Positions 8,673 to 16,596 of a DNA stretch of 64,000 nt are shown piece after piece. The notes beneath the pieces are model-generated. The model made no database searches, was not told the DNA's origin, and saw only the letters and a list, made by a program, of their open reading frames with translations. The DNA comes from Pseudomaricurvus hydrocarbonicus (lineage in GTDB: Bacteria; Pseudomonadota; Gammaproteobacteria; Pseudomonadales; Cellvibrionaceae), in assembly GCF_011602365.1 (NCBI RefSeq), contig NZ_JAAONZ010000005.1, forward strand, positions 186,001 through 250,000, given 5' to 3'. The first letter of the stretch is position 1; each line of letters opens with the position of its first letter. Both the position numbers and the translations under genes were made by a program.

Positions 8673-10189
8673 GGGGCTTCACCAATCATAAACAGGTCGC
8701 GATTATTATCGAAATAGCTCGCAGCGTAGCTGAGTTCGCCCTGGCTGTTGGCGTACAGCGTGACTAACGGCTGGCCCTCTCCCAGAGCAGTGCCTATTTT
8801 AGCGTGCAGCCTTACACCTGCTGAGGGCGAGCCGGGTGCGCCGGCCAGTTTGGCCAGTCGTGCCAGGCGACGGTTATCCATCGCCAGCAGGGTTCCGCTG
8901 TGATCGGTACACAGTGGTAATTGGTAACGGGCTTCGGGGATGGTTTTCAGGCCGCCCTGGGCTTCACAGATGCGTTGAAATTGTTCCCAGGCCTGACCGC
9001 TGGTGAGAATATTGCGGGCTTGTACCTCATAGGCTGACACATCGTCATGGGGGTGATTCCTGGCCAGGGCCATCAGCTGGGCGGATAAAAACACGGCGCG
9101 CTCACGCAGGTCCGACGGTGCATCCTCATGGTTTTGCAAAACGGCCAGAATATCCCGGGCTTCCTGAGCGGGGCCAATACCATTGCCGATCGCCTGCTCT
9201 CCACTGGTGATAATACAGCGAACTTTTAGGTCCAGGGCCGCGGCTACTTTGCAAAACATGTTGATGAGATGCCTGGCTTGATGCTGGGTGCGAACTTTGG
9301 CCGTTGGGCCTACGGGGATATCGATCAGGGCGTGGGTCGAACCGGCGGCTATTTTTTTCGACAGCACGGATGCTACCAGCTGGCCTTCCCCGTCCAGGTC
9401 CAGCGCGTGTTCTATGTGAATCAGCAAGTCATCGGCCGGACTGAGATTGATCGCGCCGCCCCAGGCGAGACAGGCATTGGCATGGCGCACCGTCTCCTGC
9501 ATCTCGGCCAGGCTCATGCGCACCGTGGTGAGCACCTCCATGGTGTCGGCAGTTCCCGAGGGTGAGGTAATGGCGCGAGAGGACGTTTTGGGCATGGTCA
9601 AACCGGCGGCGCTGCAAATCGCTACCAGGATCGGGGTCGTGCGGTTGCCGGGTATGCCGCCAATACAGTGTTTATCATAGAGGTAGGTGTATTGATGCCA
9701 CTGCAGGCGCTTGCCACTTTTTACCATGGCGCGGGTCAGGGCAGTGATTTCCGCAATGTTCAAGCGGTCACCGGCACAGGCGCTGATAAAACTGGCAATC
9801 TGCATGTCCGAATAGCGATGCGTGCTGATGTCGGAAATAATGTCATTTATTTCCTGTTCGGTCAGTTCGTGGCCGTAGATTTTTTTCCGTACGGCACTCA
9901 TGGAATGCAGAATCGGTGCGTGACAAATGGTGACTTGCTCTTCACCGCTCAGGCCCATTCGCCGCCAGGCGATTTGTGAAAAGCCGATTTTCCCCAAGGG
10001 AAGCACGGCCTTGGTGACGACATTAAGCGTGGCAATAATACTGTGGTCTTGCCACTGTACCTGGATACGGGTATTGGCCTTAAAGCCTTCGGAGCGACAG
10101 ATGTTACTGTCGGCACGAAGAAAAACGACCGGTTCCTGATGGGTGTCGATGCCCATCTCCACGGCAGTCAGTGAATTAGGTTCAGCCAT
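8669..10189 (-). CDS. AMP phosphorylase-like protein (thymidine phosphorylase family)
   Basis: A 506-residue nucleoside/nucleotide phosphorylase. It has an extra N-terminal domain (about residues 1-85) before the thymidine phosphorylase fold, as in archaeal AMP phosphorylase, which splits nucleoside 5'-monophosphates into base and ribose 1,5-bisphosphate. The KHCIGGIPGNRTTPI and TSSRAITSPSGTADTMEVL blocks match the AMP-phosphorylase type and not the GHTGGTLDKLES type of bacterial thymidine phosphorylase. It is followed, with a 4-nt overlap, by a PRPP synthetase homologue. No ribose 1,5-bisphosphate isomerase or RuBisCO is visible nearby, so the archaeal AMP pathway is not complete in this window. 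The true substrate is uncertain. Confidence 0.87.
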   Translation of the reverse strand: MAEPNSLTAVEMGIDTHQEPVVFLRADSNICRSEGFKANTRIQVQWQDHSIIATLNVVTKAVLPLGKIGFSQIAWRRMGLSGEEQVTICHAPILHSMSAVRKKIYGHELTEQEINDIISDISTHRYSDMQIASFISACAGDRLNIAEITALTRAMVKSGKRLQWHQYTYLYDKHCIGGIPGNRTTPILVAICSAAGLTMPKTSSRAITSPSGTADTMEVLTTVRMSLAEMQETVRHANACLAWGGAINLSPADDLLIHIEHALDLDGEGQLVASVLSKKIAAGSTHALIDIPVGPTAKVRTQHQARHLINMFCKVAAALDLKVRCIITSGEQAIGNGIGPAQEARDILAVLQNHEDAPSDLRERAVFLSAQLMALARNHPHDDVSAYEVQARNILTSGQAWEQFQRICEAQGGLKTIPEARYQLPLCTDHSGTLLAMDNRRLARLAKLAGAPGSPSAGVRLHAKIGTALGEGQPLVTLYANSQGELSYAASYFDNNRDLFMIGEAP

Positions 10190-10508
10190 ATGCCTGCTTC
10201 AAGATCGGTGAGTGCATTCGTGAAATAAAGAGAGGTGTCTTTCCGCCGGAGAGACAGGTTGCCCGGCGGTCATGGTGTACAGAACAGCATAGCTTAAAAA
10301 TAGGGGCAGTTTAAAAACACGGATTGTTTGATTGCGTGGTAAAGAGTTTGCTCAGCAGGCTAAAGGACATAGCGTCATCAGCAATCATGGGCGATAGTAC
10401 GACCAGATCTCCTCCAGTCAGAGGCTTGCGTGTAAACTGCCTTTAGGGCAGGTTTAAGCCAAAGTATCCTGCCAATCCTCGATCATGGTCTCCGGGAGCA
10501 GTCACACC
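10190..10508. other. Divergent intergenic region
   Basis: About 320 bp between the minus-strand phosphorylase operon and the plus-strand flavoprotein gene. It should contain both promoters. I see no gene, repeat or clear operator. Confidence 0.45.
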
Positions 10509-11501
10509 ATGTCATTACCTGCAACACTTCGCAACAACCTGACTTTGCCGGTATTTGCCGCGCCGATGTTTCTGTGCAGTGGTGTCACGCTGGCCATTGA
10601 ATGCTGCAAGGCCGGTATTATTGGCTCTCTGACCCGCAACCATTGCCGTGATTTGGCCGAGCTGGAAGCCCAGCTCAAAGCCGTGACGCAAGCCTTGGCC
10701 GATTTTGGGGAGGCGCAGCCAGGGCGAGCCCTTGGTCCGCTGGCGGTCAACATTTCGCCGACGTTCAGTCGTGAAGAGTTCCGCAAACACCTTGACGTGT
10801 GTCGTCGTTACGATGTGCAGATCATTGTCACCTCGGTGGGCAATCCCACCGATAACGCCCGTTTAATTCAAGATACGGGCATGTTGCACTTTCACGATGC
10901 GACCACCCTTCGCTTCGCTGAAAAAGCCATCGCTGCGGGCGTCGACGGTATTGTGGCGATTGGAGCGGGGGGTGGCGGCCACGCTGGTACGATCAGTCAT
11001 CTGACGTTCATTCCACAGGTACGGTCTATGTTTGATGGCACCATCGTGATGGCCGGAGCGGTGAGTACCGGAGCAGCGGTGCGAGCGGCAGAAGCGCTGG
11101 GGGCAGACCTTGCGTACATGGGGACGCGGTTTATTGCCACTCAGGAAGCCGCCGCGCCGATGGCATATAAAACGATGTTGGTGGAAGGCGGAGTGACGGA
11201 TGTGATGTATACCCGTGGCGTCAACGGCATGCCGGCCAGTTGGTTAAAGGCATCCCTGAGTGCCGTTGGCCTGGATCCTGACCATTTGTTCATTCCCGAA
11301 GGGCGCAGTACCGACCACCTGCCCGAGGGGGTAACACCCTGGAAGGATATTTGGAGTGGAGGGCAGGGTATCGGCTTAATTGACGATATCCCCACGGTGG
11401 CAGAATTGGTGCGTCGCCTGCAGCAGGAGTATCTTGCGGCTTGTGAAACCCCGGATATGGCCGCCGCGGCCGCTGCGGCTCTAGCCATGAGTGGTGCTTG
11501 A
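10509..11501 (+). CDS. Nitronate monooxygenase-like FMN enzyme
   Basis: About 330 aa of the 2-nitropropane dioxygenase/nitronate monooxygenase family, a flavin-dependent TIM barrel. The key block GAGGGGHAGT contains the glycine-rich FMN phosphate site and the conserved histidine, followed by AGAVSTGAAVRAAEALGADLAYMGTRFIATQEA. The family oxidises nitronates, but many members are enoyl-reductase-like enzymes of unknown substrate. I prefer the ATG at 10509 (GGGAG about 10 nt upstream) to the ATG at 10485. Its neighbours (enoyl-CoA hydratase, SCP-x-type thiolase) hint at lipid or xenobiotic catabolism, which is weak evidence. Confidence 0.88.
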   Translation: MSLPATLRNNLTLPVFAAPMFLCSGVTLAIECCKAGIIGSLTRNHCRDLAELEAQLKAVTQALADFGEAQPGRALGPLAVNISPTFSREEFRKHLDVCRRYDVQIIVTSVGNPTDNARLIQDTGMLHFHDATTLRFAEKAIAAGVDGIVAIGAGGGGHAGTISHLTFIPQVRSMFDGTIVMAGAVSTGAAVRAAEALGADLAYMGTRFIATQEAAAPMAYKTMLVEGGVTDVMYTRGVNGMPASWLKASLSAVGLDPDHLFIPEGRSTDHLPEGVTPWKDIWSGGQGIGLIDDIPTVAELVRRLQQEYLAACETPDMAAAAAAALAMSGA

Positions 11502-11665
11502 TGATCCGTATCTGTGCGCTCAAAAGGAGGCATGGGTTTACCGAATAGTGTGAGCATTTTCATAATCTATGACGGCGAAGCCGGACGCTGTCACAAAACG
11601 GCAGGTGCAAGCTCATTGCTTGTGAAATTTCACGCCAAACTCGGGCATACTGGCTGCAGCCAATA

Positions 11666-12028
11666 ATGAATCAGCGAGTGATCAATAATATGCGAATCAA
11701 TCAATTAGCAGCCGCAGTCTGTTTAACCGTAATGCCGTTCATGGCCATGGCCGATGACACTCTCGATGCGGCCATTGGCGGCGGGATCGGCGGAGCTATT
11801 GGCGCGGCGATCGGGAATGAAGTCGGAGGGCGAGACGGTGCCATTCTGGGTGGAGCCATCGGTGGTGCCACCGGTGCGGCGGTGACCACCAAGGATCAGG
11901 ACAAGAAATATTACCGCAGTGAGACCTCTTACCAGGAGAAGCGTTATTACGAGGAAAGACACCATTCTCACAATAAAAAAAGCAGCTCCTTCTGCCCGCC
12001 AGGCCAGGCTAAAAAAGGCAATTGCTAG
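11666..12028 (+). CDS. Small exported glycine-zipper protein
   Basis: A 120-residue protein of unknown function. From the ATG at 11690 it would have a signal peptide (RINQLAAAVCLTVMPFMAMA|DD); the ATG at 11666 adds eight residues and cannot be excluded. The middle consists of small-residue glycine-zipper repeats (AIGGGIGGAIGAAIGNEVGGRDGAILGG, split here only in description), a pattern that packs transmembrane helices in envelope proteins. The C-terminal half is charged and rich in Tyr, Lys, Glu and His and ends FCPPGQAKKGNC. It is probably an outer-membrane or periplasmic protein. It is monocistronic. Confidence 0.7.
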   Translation: MNQRVINNMRINQLAAAVCLTVMPFMAMADDTLDAAIGGGIGGAIGAAIGNEVGGRDGAILGGAIGGATGAAVTTKDQDKKYYRSETSYQEKRYYEERHHSHNKKSSSFCPPGQAKKGNC

Positions 12029-12336
12029 ACGTTGATTGATGATCTGATCGGGCTGAAATTGATGGCAATTCAGCCTGGTTTCGAACTGGATTGCCGTCCA
12101 TTATTGTTAATGCTGCAAACTGCTTGATGACGACACACCTCTCTGACATTCGATCCAAGACAGGTTGGTAAGTGATCCCAACTGCCGTTGATGGATGCGG
12201 CAGAGTGGCTCACATAAGAGTGGCTCACATAGAGGCCGCCTCAACTTAAAAAATTCCTTTCAAAATTCTTTTGCTCAACACGCCGTTTAGCGAGTCTATG
12301 TTGATGGTTCAGGCCCACAGCAGCAGGCCTGAATGG
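12029..12336. other. Convergent intergenic region
   Basis: About 310 bp between the ends of the glycine-zipper gene and the enoyl-CoA hydratase gene. No gene was seen. A short direct repeat (agtggctcacat, twice near 12205-12231) is the only notable item. Confidence 0.4.
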
Positions 12337-13128
12337 TCACACACCTTTAAAGCATGGCTTGCGCTTTTCCTTAAAGGCCTGCACGCCTTCACGACCGTCT
12401 TCGGTCGCCGACATTCCGGAAATGAACTGTGATTCAAACTCCATTTGAGTTTCCAGGCTGTTTTCAAAGCTCATGTTAAGCAATTTTTTCACCGAGCCGT
12501 AAGCTTGTGTGGGGCCGCTGGCCAATTGCCTGGCCAACGCTTCGGAAGCTTCGACCAATTCTTCCGAACTGACTACCTGATTCACTAGTCCCCACTCGTA
12601 AGCTTCCTCGGCGGACAGCACACGGTTGGTCAACATCAACTCCTGAGTTTTGCGCATGCCGATCAGTCGAGGCAGGAAATAACTGCCGCTGCCGTCTGGT
12701 GACAGTCCCACGCCGGTGTACGCCATGGTGAACTTGGCTTTGTCGGACGTGAACACGTAATCACCACTGACCGCCAGGCTCATACCTGCGCCAGCTGCAG
12801 TGCCGTTCACCGCAATAATGATGGGGGCGTTCATGCGTCGAAAACAGGTGATGGCCGTGTGCAGGTTGAGGGTAAGTTCTCTCAGTTTTTCACTGATGCT
12901 GTCACCAAGATCGGCAAAGCTCTTCAGATCACCACCGCCACAGAACATAGTCCCGGTGCCCGTGATCAGGACTGCCCGAATATCTTTGTTGGTGCTGCAG
13001 GCCATGGCCAAATCGCGCAAATCTTCTCCCATCGCCAGATTGATGCCGTTGGCGGCCTCTGGCCGATTCAGGGTGATTTTGGCCAGCCCATCGGTCAGGT
13101 CGTACGTTAATGTTGAAAAAGTACCCAT
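12337..13128 (-). CDS. Enoyl-CoA hydratase/isomerase family protein
   Basis: A 263-residue crotonase-fold enzyme acting on acyl-CoA thioesters. The oxyanion-hole segments are visible as CGGGDLKSF (residues 63-71) and NGTAAGAGMSLA (108-119). At the position where classical hydratases have their second catalytic glutamate it has aspartate (GLSPDGSG, Asp145), and the first glutamate position falls in the GDYVFTSDK region without an obvious Glu. This pattern is closer to PaaG-type isomerases than to a bifunctional hydratase. It is a single gene on the minus strand, without operon partners. The exact reaction is not determinable. Confidence 0.88.
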   Translation of the reverse strand: MGTFSTLTYDLTDGLAKITLNRPEAANGINLAMGEDLRDLAMACSTNKDIRAVLITGTGTMFCGGGDLKSFADLGDSISEKLRELTLNLHTAITCFRRMNAPIIIAVNGTAAGAGMSLAVSGDYVFTSDKAKFTMAYTGVGLSPDGSGSYFLPRLIGMRKTQELMLTNRVLSAEEAYEWGLVNQVVSSEELVEASEALARQLASGPTQAYGSVKKLLNMSFENSLETQMEFESQFISGMSATEDGREGVQAFKEKRKPCFKGV

Positions 13129-13733
13129 TTATTATTCCTTGTAAGATCACCGTCAAAAAATGGCCCTATGGTATTTTAATCCGGGCAAAGTCTCTATTGC
13201 GGTAGCTACTTATTTTGATCACTGTGTGTTTTTGACGGTAGATGATAGAGGGTTTTTAAAATTTCCTCTGGCCAATTGGCACTGAATACGGGGGGGGGGA
13301 AGCTTAAACCAGGATGACAGCAATGTGCGCTAAGCTCTGTTGATGCTTTCTGTTTGGGTATAAATAGTCGTCACACTGCGTCATCTTACATCACCCTTAA
13401 GTTATCATCATGTATTGATGTTATAACTAATAAATATCTTGTAACTAATTGATTATTAGGTAGATGTGATATTTTTTGGTGTTCTGAGTTTTGGTTGAAT
13501 TATGAGCTTTTGTTGCTATCGCTCAGCTGGACAACACTGGTGACTTTTATAGGCATGTATTTTCGGTGTCGTTATCTGGTATAAGCATTATCCAAATTCG
13601 TGCGCATTTCGTCATGATCGATTATGCACCCTCTGATGTGGTTTAGAATGCTGAACTTCGACTCAGAGAGTTTGCTCAATGCGTTGGGCATAAGCATCAA
13701 ATTTGATAAACCCAAAGAATTAAGGACACAACC
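13129..13733. other. AT-rich divergent intergenic region
   Basis: About 600 bp without a convincing gene. It contains a run of nine or more G residues near 13291 and several AT-rich stretches (13430-13500) that probably hold promoters for the flanking divergent genes. A 115-codon frame on the minus strand (13572-13919) overlaps the thiolase start and looks like a shadow. Confidence 0.45.
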
Positions 13734-14906
13734 ATGAGTAAAGCAATTGTCGCCGGCGTCGACATGGTGAAATTTGTCAAACCTGGCACCCAGGAGCCCT
13801 ATCGAGTGATGGCCTCCAAGGCGATTCAGGGTGCGGTAAAAGAAGCCGGTATCAATCCGAAAGAGATTCAGCAGGCCTATGGCAGTTACATCTATGGTGA
13901 TTCCACTTGCGGTCAACACGCGCTGTACGATGCCTTTCAGACCGGTATTCCTGTAGTTAACGTCAATAACAATTGCTCCTCCGGTTCAACGGCGATCTTT
14001 CTGGCTCGTCAGGCGGTAGAGTCTGGTGCTGTGGAATGTGCCCTGGCCTTTGGTTTCGAGGAAATGCAACCGGGTGCGCTGGGTTCCCATTGGGATGATC
14101 GCGAGTCGCCTTTCGAGAACTTCCTCAAGGTATTGGATGAAAAAGGTTACCCGGATGGGCCGCTGGCGTTACGTTGTTTTGGTGCGGCCGGTCATTATTA
14201 TATGGAGCAGTATGGAGCTTCGGCGGATCTGTTTGCCAAGGTCTCGGTCAAAACCCGCAGTCATGCGGTCCACAATCCGCTGTCTTTGTTTTCCAACCCG
14301 CTGACGGTGGAAGAGGTCATGAACGATAAGATGGTCTACATGGATTATCTGACCCGGACCATGTGTTGTCCTCCCACCTGTGGCGCCGGTGCAGCGATCA
14401 TCTGCAGCGAAGCTTTTGCCAAAAAACATGGCATTAGCGATGGTGTCGAGATTGTGGCCCAGGCCATGGCCACAGATACCCCGGAAACCTGGGTAAATCC
14501 GATGAACCTGATTGGTGCGGACATGACTCGCCGTGCCGCTCAGTCTGTTTACGAACAGGCGGGCTTTGGTCCTGAAGAGGTTCAGGTGGTCGAGCTGCAC
14601 GATTGCTTTACCACCAACGAAGTGGTGACCTATGAAGGCCTGGCGCTGTGCCCGGAAGGTGGCGCTACCGAGTTCGTGGATAACGGCGATAACACCTACG
14701 GCGGTAAGTTTGTGGTTAACCCTTCCGGCGGCTTGATGTCCAAGGGCCACCCCATTGGAGCGACCGGCTTGGCGCAGTGTTATGAGCTGGTCAATCAGCT
14801 GCGCGGCAATTCCGGCAAGCGCCAGGTTGAAGGCGCACGGGTGGCCTTGCAGCACAATCTGGGCTTGGGTGGTGCGGTGGTCATTACCATGTACCGGAAA
14901 AGCTAA
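13734..14906 (+). CDS. Thiolase-superfamily protein, SCP-x/lipid-transfer type
   Basis: A 390-residue thiolase-fold enzyme of the kind annotated as lipid-transfer protein or SCP-x thiolase, expected to cleave or condense 3-oxoacyl-CoA, often with branched or sterol side chains. The nucleophilic cysteine is in NNNCSSGST (Cys81). The second-half motifs are VVELHDCFTTNE and SGGLMSKGHPIGATGLAQ (catalytic His) near the C-terminus. A good ribosome-binding site (AAGGA) precedes the ATG. No SCP2 domain is attached. The gene is monocistronic, followed by a hairpin at 14916-14964. Confidence 0.9.
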   Translation: MSKAIVAGVDMVKFVKPGTQEPYRVMASKAIQGAVKEAGINPKEIQQAYGSYIYGDSTCGQHALYDAFQTGIPVVNVNNNCSSGSTAIFLARQAVESGAVECALAFGFEEMQPGALGSHWDDRESPFENFLKVLDEKGYPDGPLALRCFGAAGHYYMEQYGASADLFAKVSVKTRSHAVHNPLSLFSNPLTVEEVMNDKMVYMDYLTRTMCCPPTCGAGAAIICSEAFAKKHGISDGVEIVAQAMATDTPETWVNPMNLIGADMTRRAAQSVYEQAGFGPEEVQVVELHDCFTTNEVVTYEGLALCPEGGATEFVDNGDNTYGGKFVVNPSGGLMSKGHPIGATGLAQCYELVNQLRGNSGKRQVEGARVALQHNLGLGGAVVITMYRKS

Positions 14907-14915
14907 CACCCATGT

Positions 14916-14964
14916 GTAACGGTTCCGGAATGCAGTTTGCCCTCGCGGTACTGCGTTCCGTTAC
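14916..14964 (+). terminator. Hairpin after the thiolase gene
   Basis: Imperfect inverted repeat: GTAACGG...GCAGT pairs with ACTGC...CCGTTAC. It starts 10 nt after the thiolase stop. There is only a weak T-rich tail, so it may act with Rho or stabilise the transcript end. Confidence 0.4.
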
Positions 14965-15091
14965 CCTTCTGGCTCATGCCCAAAGGCACGACCTGCCGCA
15001 AATAGCGATGACCTGCGTTATTAGTGCTATTGCCTGAACAAGCAACACCTTTCAAACCCGTACGTAAAAGGCAGGCGGATCTGCCCTAGGG

Positions 15092-15322
15092 GTGAGCTAT
15101 CCCATTTATATATTAACGGGTCTAGGTGTTGCAAGGCTGAGCAATAACCTTGCCCTTGATTCTGCAGGGAAGGCGGTCGGCAGCTTCTCGATACGGCTCT
15201 GGTTATTCGGTGAGTGCCCACTGGATAGTCCTTTTGCAGGCATCACAGACCCTGCGGTTGATATTGATTTTACCGGCTGTGTCGCATTCAAGGATCAAGA
15301 TTTTATTGGTCAGGTCAAGTGA
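15092..15322 (+). pseudogene. Possible decayed fragment of a GcvT-family protein
   Basis: A 76-codon frame whose C-terminal part (LFGECPLDSPFAG, then FTGCVAFKDQDFIGQV) resembles the segment of aminomethyltransferase/dimethylglycine-dehydrogenase proteins that reads roughly W-G-x-D-(x)-TPLEAGL-x-V-x-DK-DFIG. A second frame just downstream (LFSLPLADNENG, to about 15410) could continue it after a frameshift. There is no upstream catalytic domain and no clear ribosome-binding site. The resemblance is by eye and may be chance. Confidence 0.22.
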
Positions 15323-15440
15323 AACTCAGATGCATTTGAAATTATTCTCATTACCGTTAGCTGATAATGAGAACGGAATTTGTTTTGGGTCAAGTCTTGC
15401 TGAGCCTTTCATTCTGTACGCCCCCTCGACACTTGGCTAA

Positions 15441-16583
15441 ACCACCCGACAGTTTCATCTCAAAGGGTGAGTGAGGCCCAGGTAATACCTGCGTGTTTCT
15501 GAATGTTCAGGTTCAGCGTCTGGATTGGTTTTACATCCACGCAACTCTCTTTGGTGTGGCGAACTGTTTGATGTTGGGCTCGCCCTAATTGAACCCCAGT
15601 GGGACTGGTGTCGACAACGGCGTTGGAGTGCTCGGATTTCCTCGCTCTGCTCGACTGAAGTTCAATCGACCTTCTTGCTCGGCTTTGGGTTTAAAATAGA
15701 CTTTTATTTCATATGTATACTTCTTCAAATAGACTTTGATTTTTACGACGACCCCGCAACAAACTGTAAAATTATTTAACACTTCAATAGTTGTTTTTAT
15801 CTTGATCCGTAAGTGCAGAATAACAATGGATATTTTCTTGGCTTAGGGTCCTTCGCGATCAAGGCATATTTTCTTCACTTTTTTTTTAAATCGAGATAAA
15901 CATTAGCGAACGCCTGGTTAGCTAATTGTTTTATTATTAGATGTCCGTGATTATTATTTTTTGAACATAGAGTAAATAGAAGAAAAAACCCGATGCTATA
16001 CTTTTTAACGCATCATTTAACGTCCTAAAAATAATTTATTTTTGTGAAAATAATAGGTATTAAAAGTTAAGCTCTGAATTGGTTCGGGAAAAGGAAATTT
16101 TGAATTTCTCGTTCAGTGTGATTAAAAATAAAAAGCTCTCATTGTTTTGAGGAAGAGCCGTTTCTCTCGAAGACAAAAAGAGGTGCTGTTGGATGAATCC
16201 ATTACCTGGCTAATTGATTGTTAAGCCACCTATCCCACTGTCTCGGGATGGATGTAAAGTAATTGCCTGATAATTTACGGCGAGCCTCTTCAGGTTCGGC
16301 GCAGGCGAAGTATTGTTTAAAGAATATCAGCAGGTGGGTCATTCTCAACTTTGAGAAGTGACGCCCTCAAAAATAGTACTGAGAACTACAGTGAAACACC
16401 TCTGGATGTGAGGGCTAATCCCATTGCTTTTGGGACTCGTTCAAATGAAAAAAAATAATAGCATTATGCGCGAACGATCGAGAAACGCTGCTTCCGTAAA
16501 CCCTGGTGTTTACCGTAGCAGCTTTGAATAGTGGGAGTGCTTATTGAGGCGTAACTCAGTGAGCGCAAGGCAAAACCTGAAAC
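15441..16583. other. AT-rich, apparently non-coding stretch with a structured leader at its end
   Basis: About 1.1 kb without a supportable gene. Around 15610-15700 a GC-richer island sits in AT-rich DNA. On the minus strand it reads like a short protein-like repeat (KAEQEGRLNFSRAERG) that I suspect recurs elsewhere in such genomes. Further right the sequence is very AT-rich (15700-16130). Near the end, 16489-16525 forms a long hairpin (GCTGCT...AGCAGC with an inner GTAAAC/GTTTAC), about 70 nt before the next start, so the secreted-protein gene may have a folded leader. Confidence 0.4.
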
Positions 16584-16596
16584 GGAGGTGCATATT

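Noticed and set aside
16489-16596. c-di-GMP (GEMM) riboswitch in the leader
   Set aside because: Some short matches (GCAAGGC, AAAACCTGAAAC) are suggestive, but the conserved core and tetraloop-receptor pattern could not be found in the right order.
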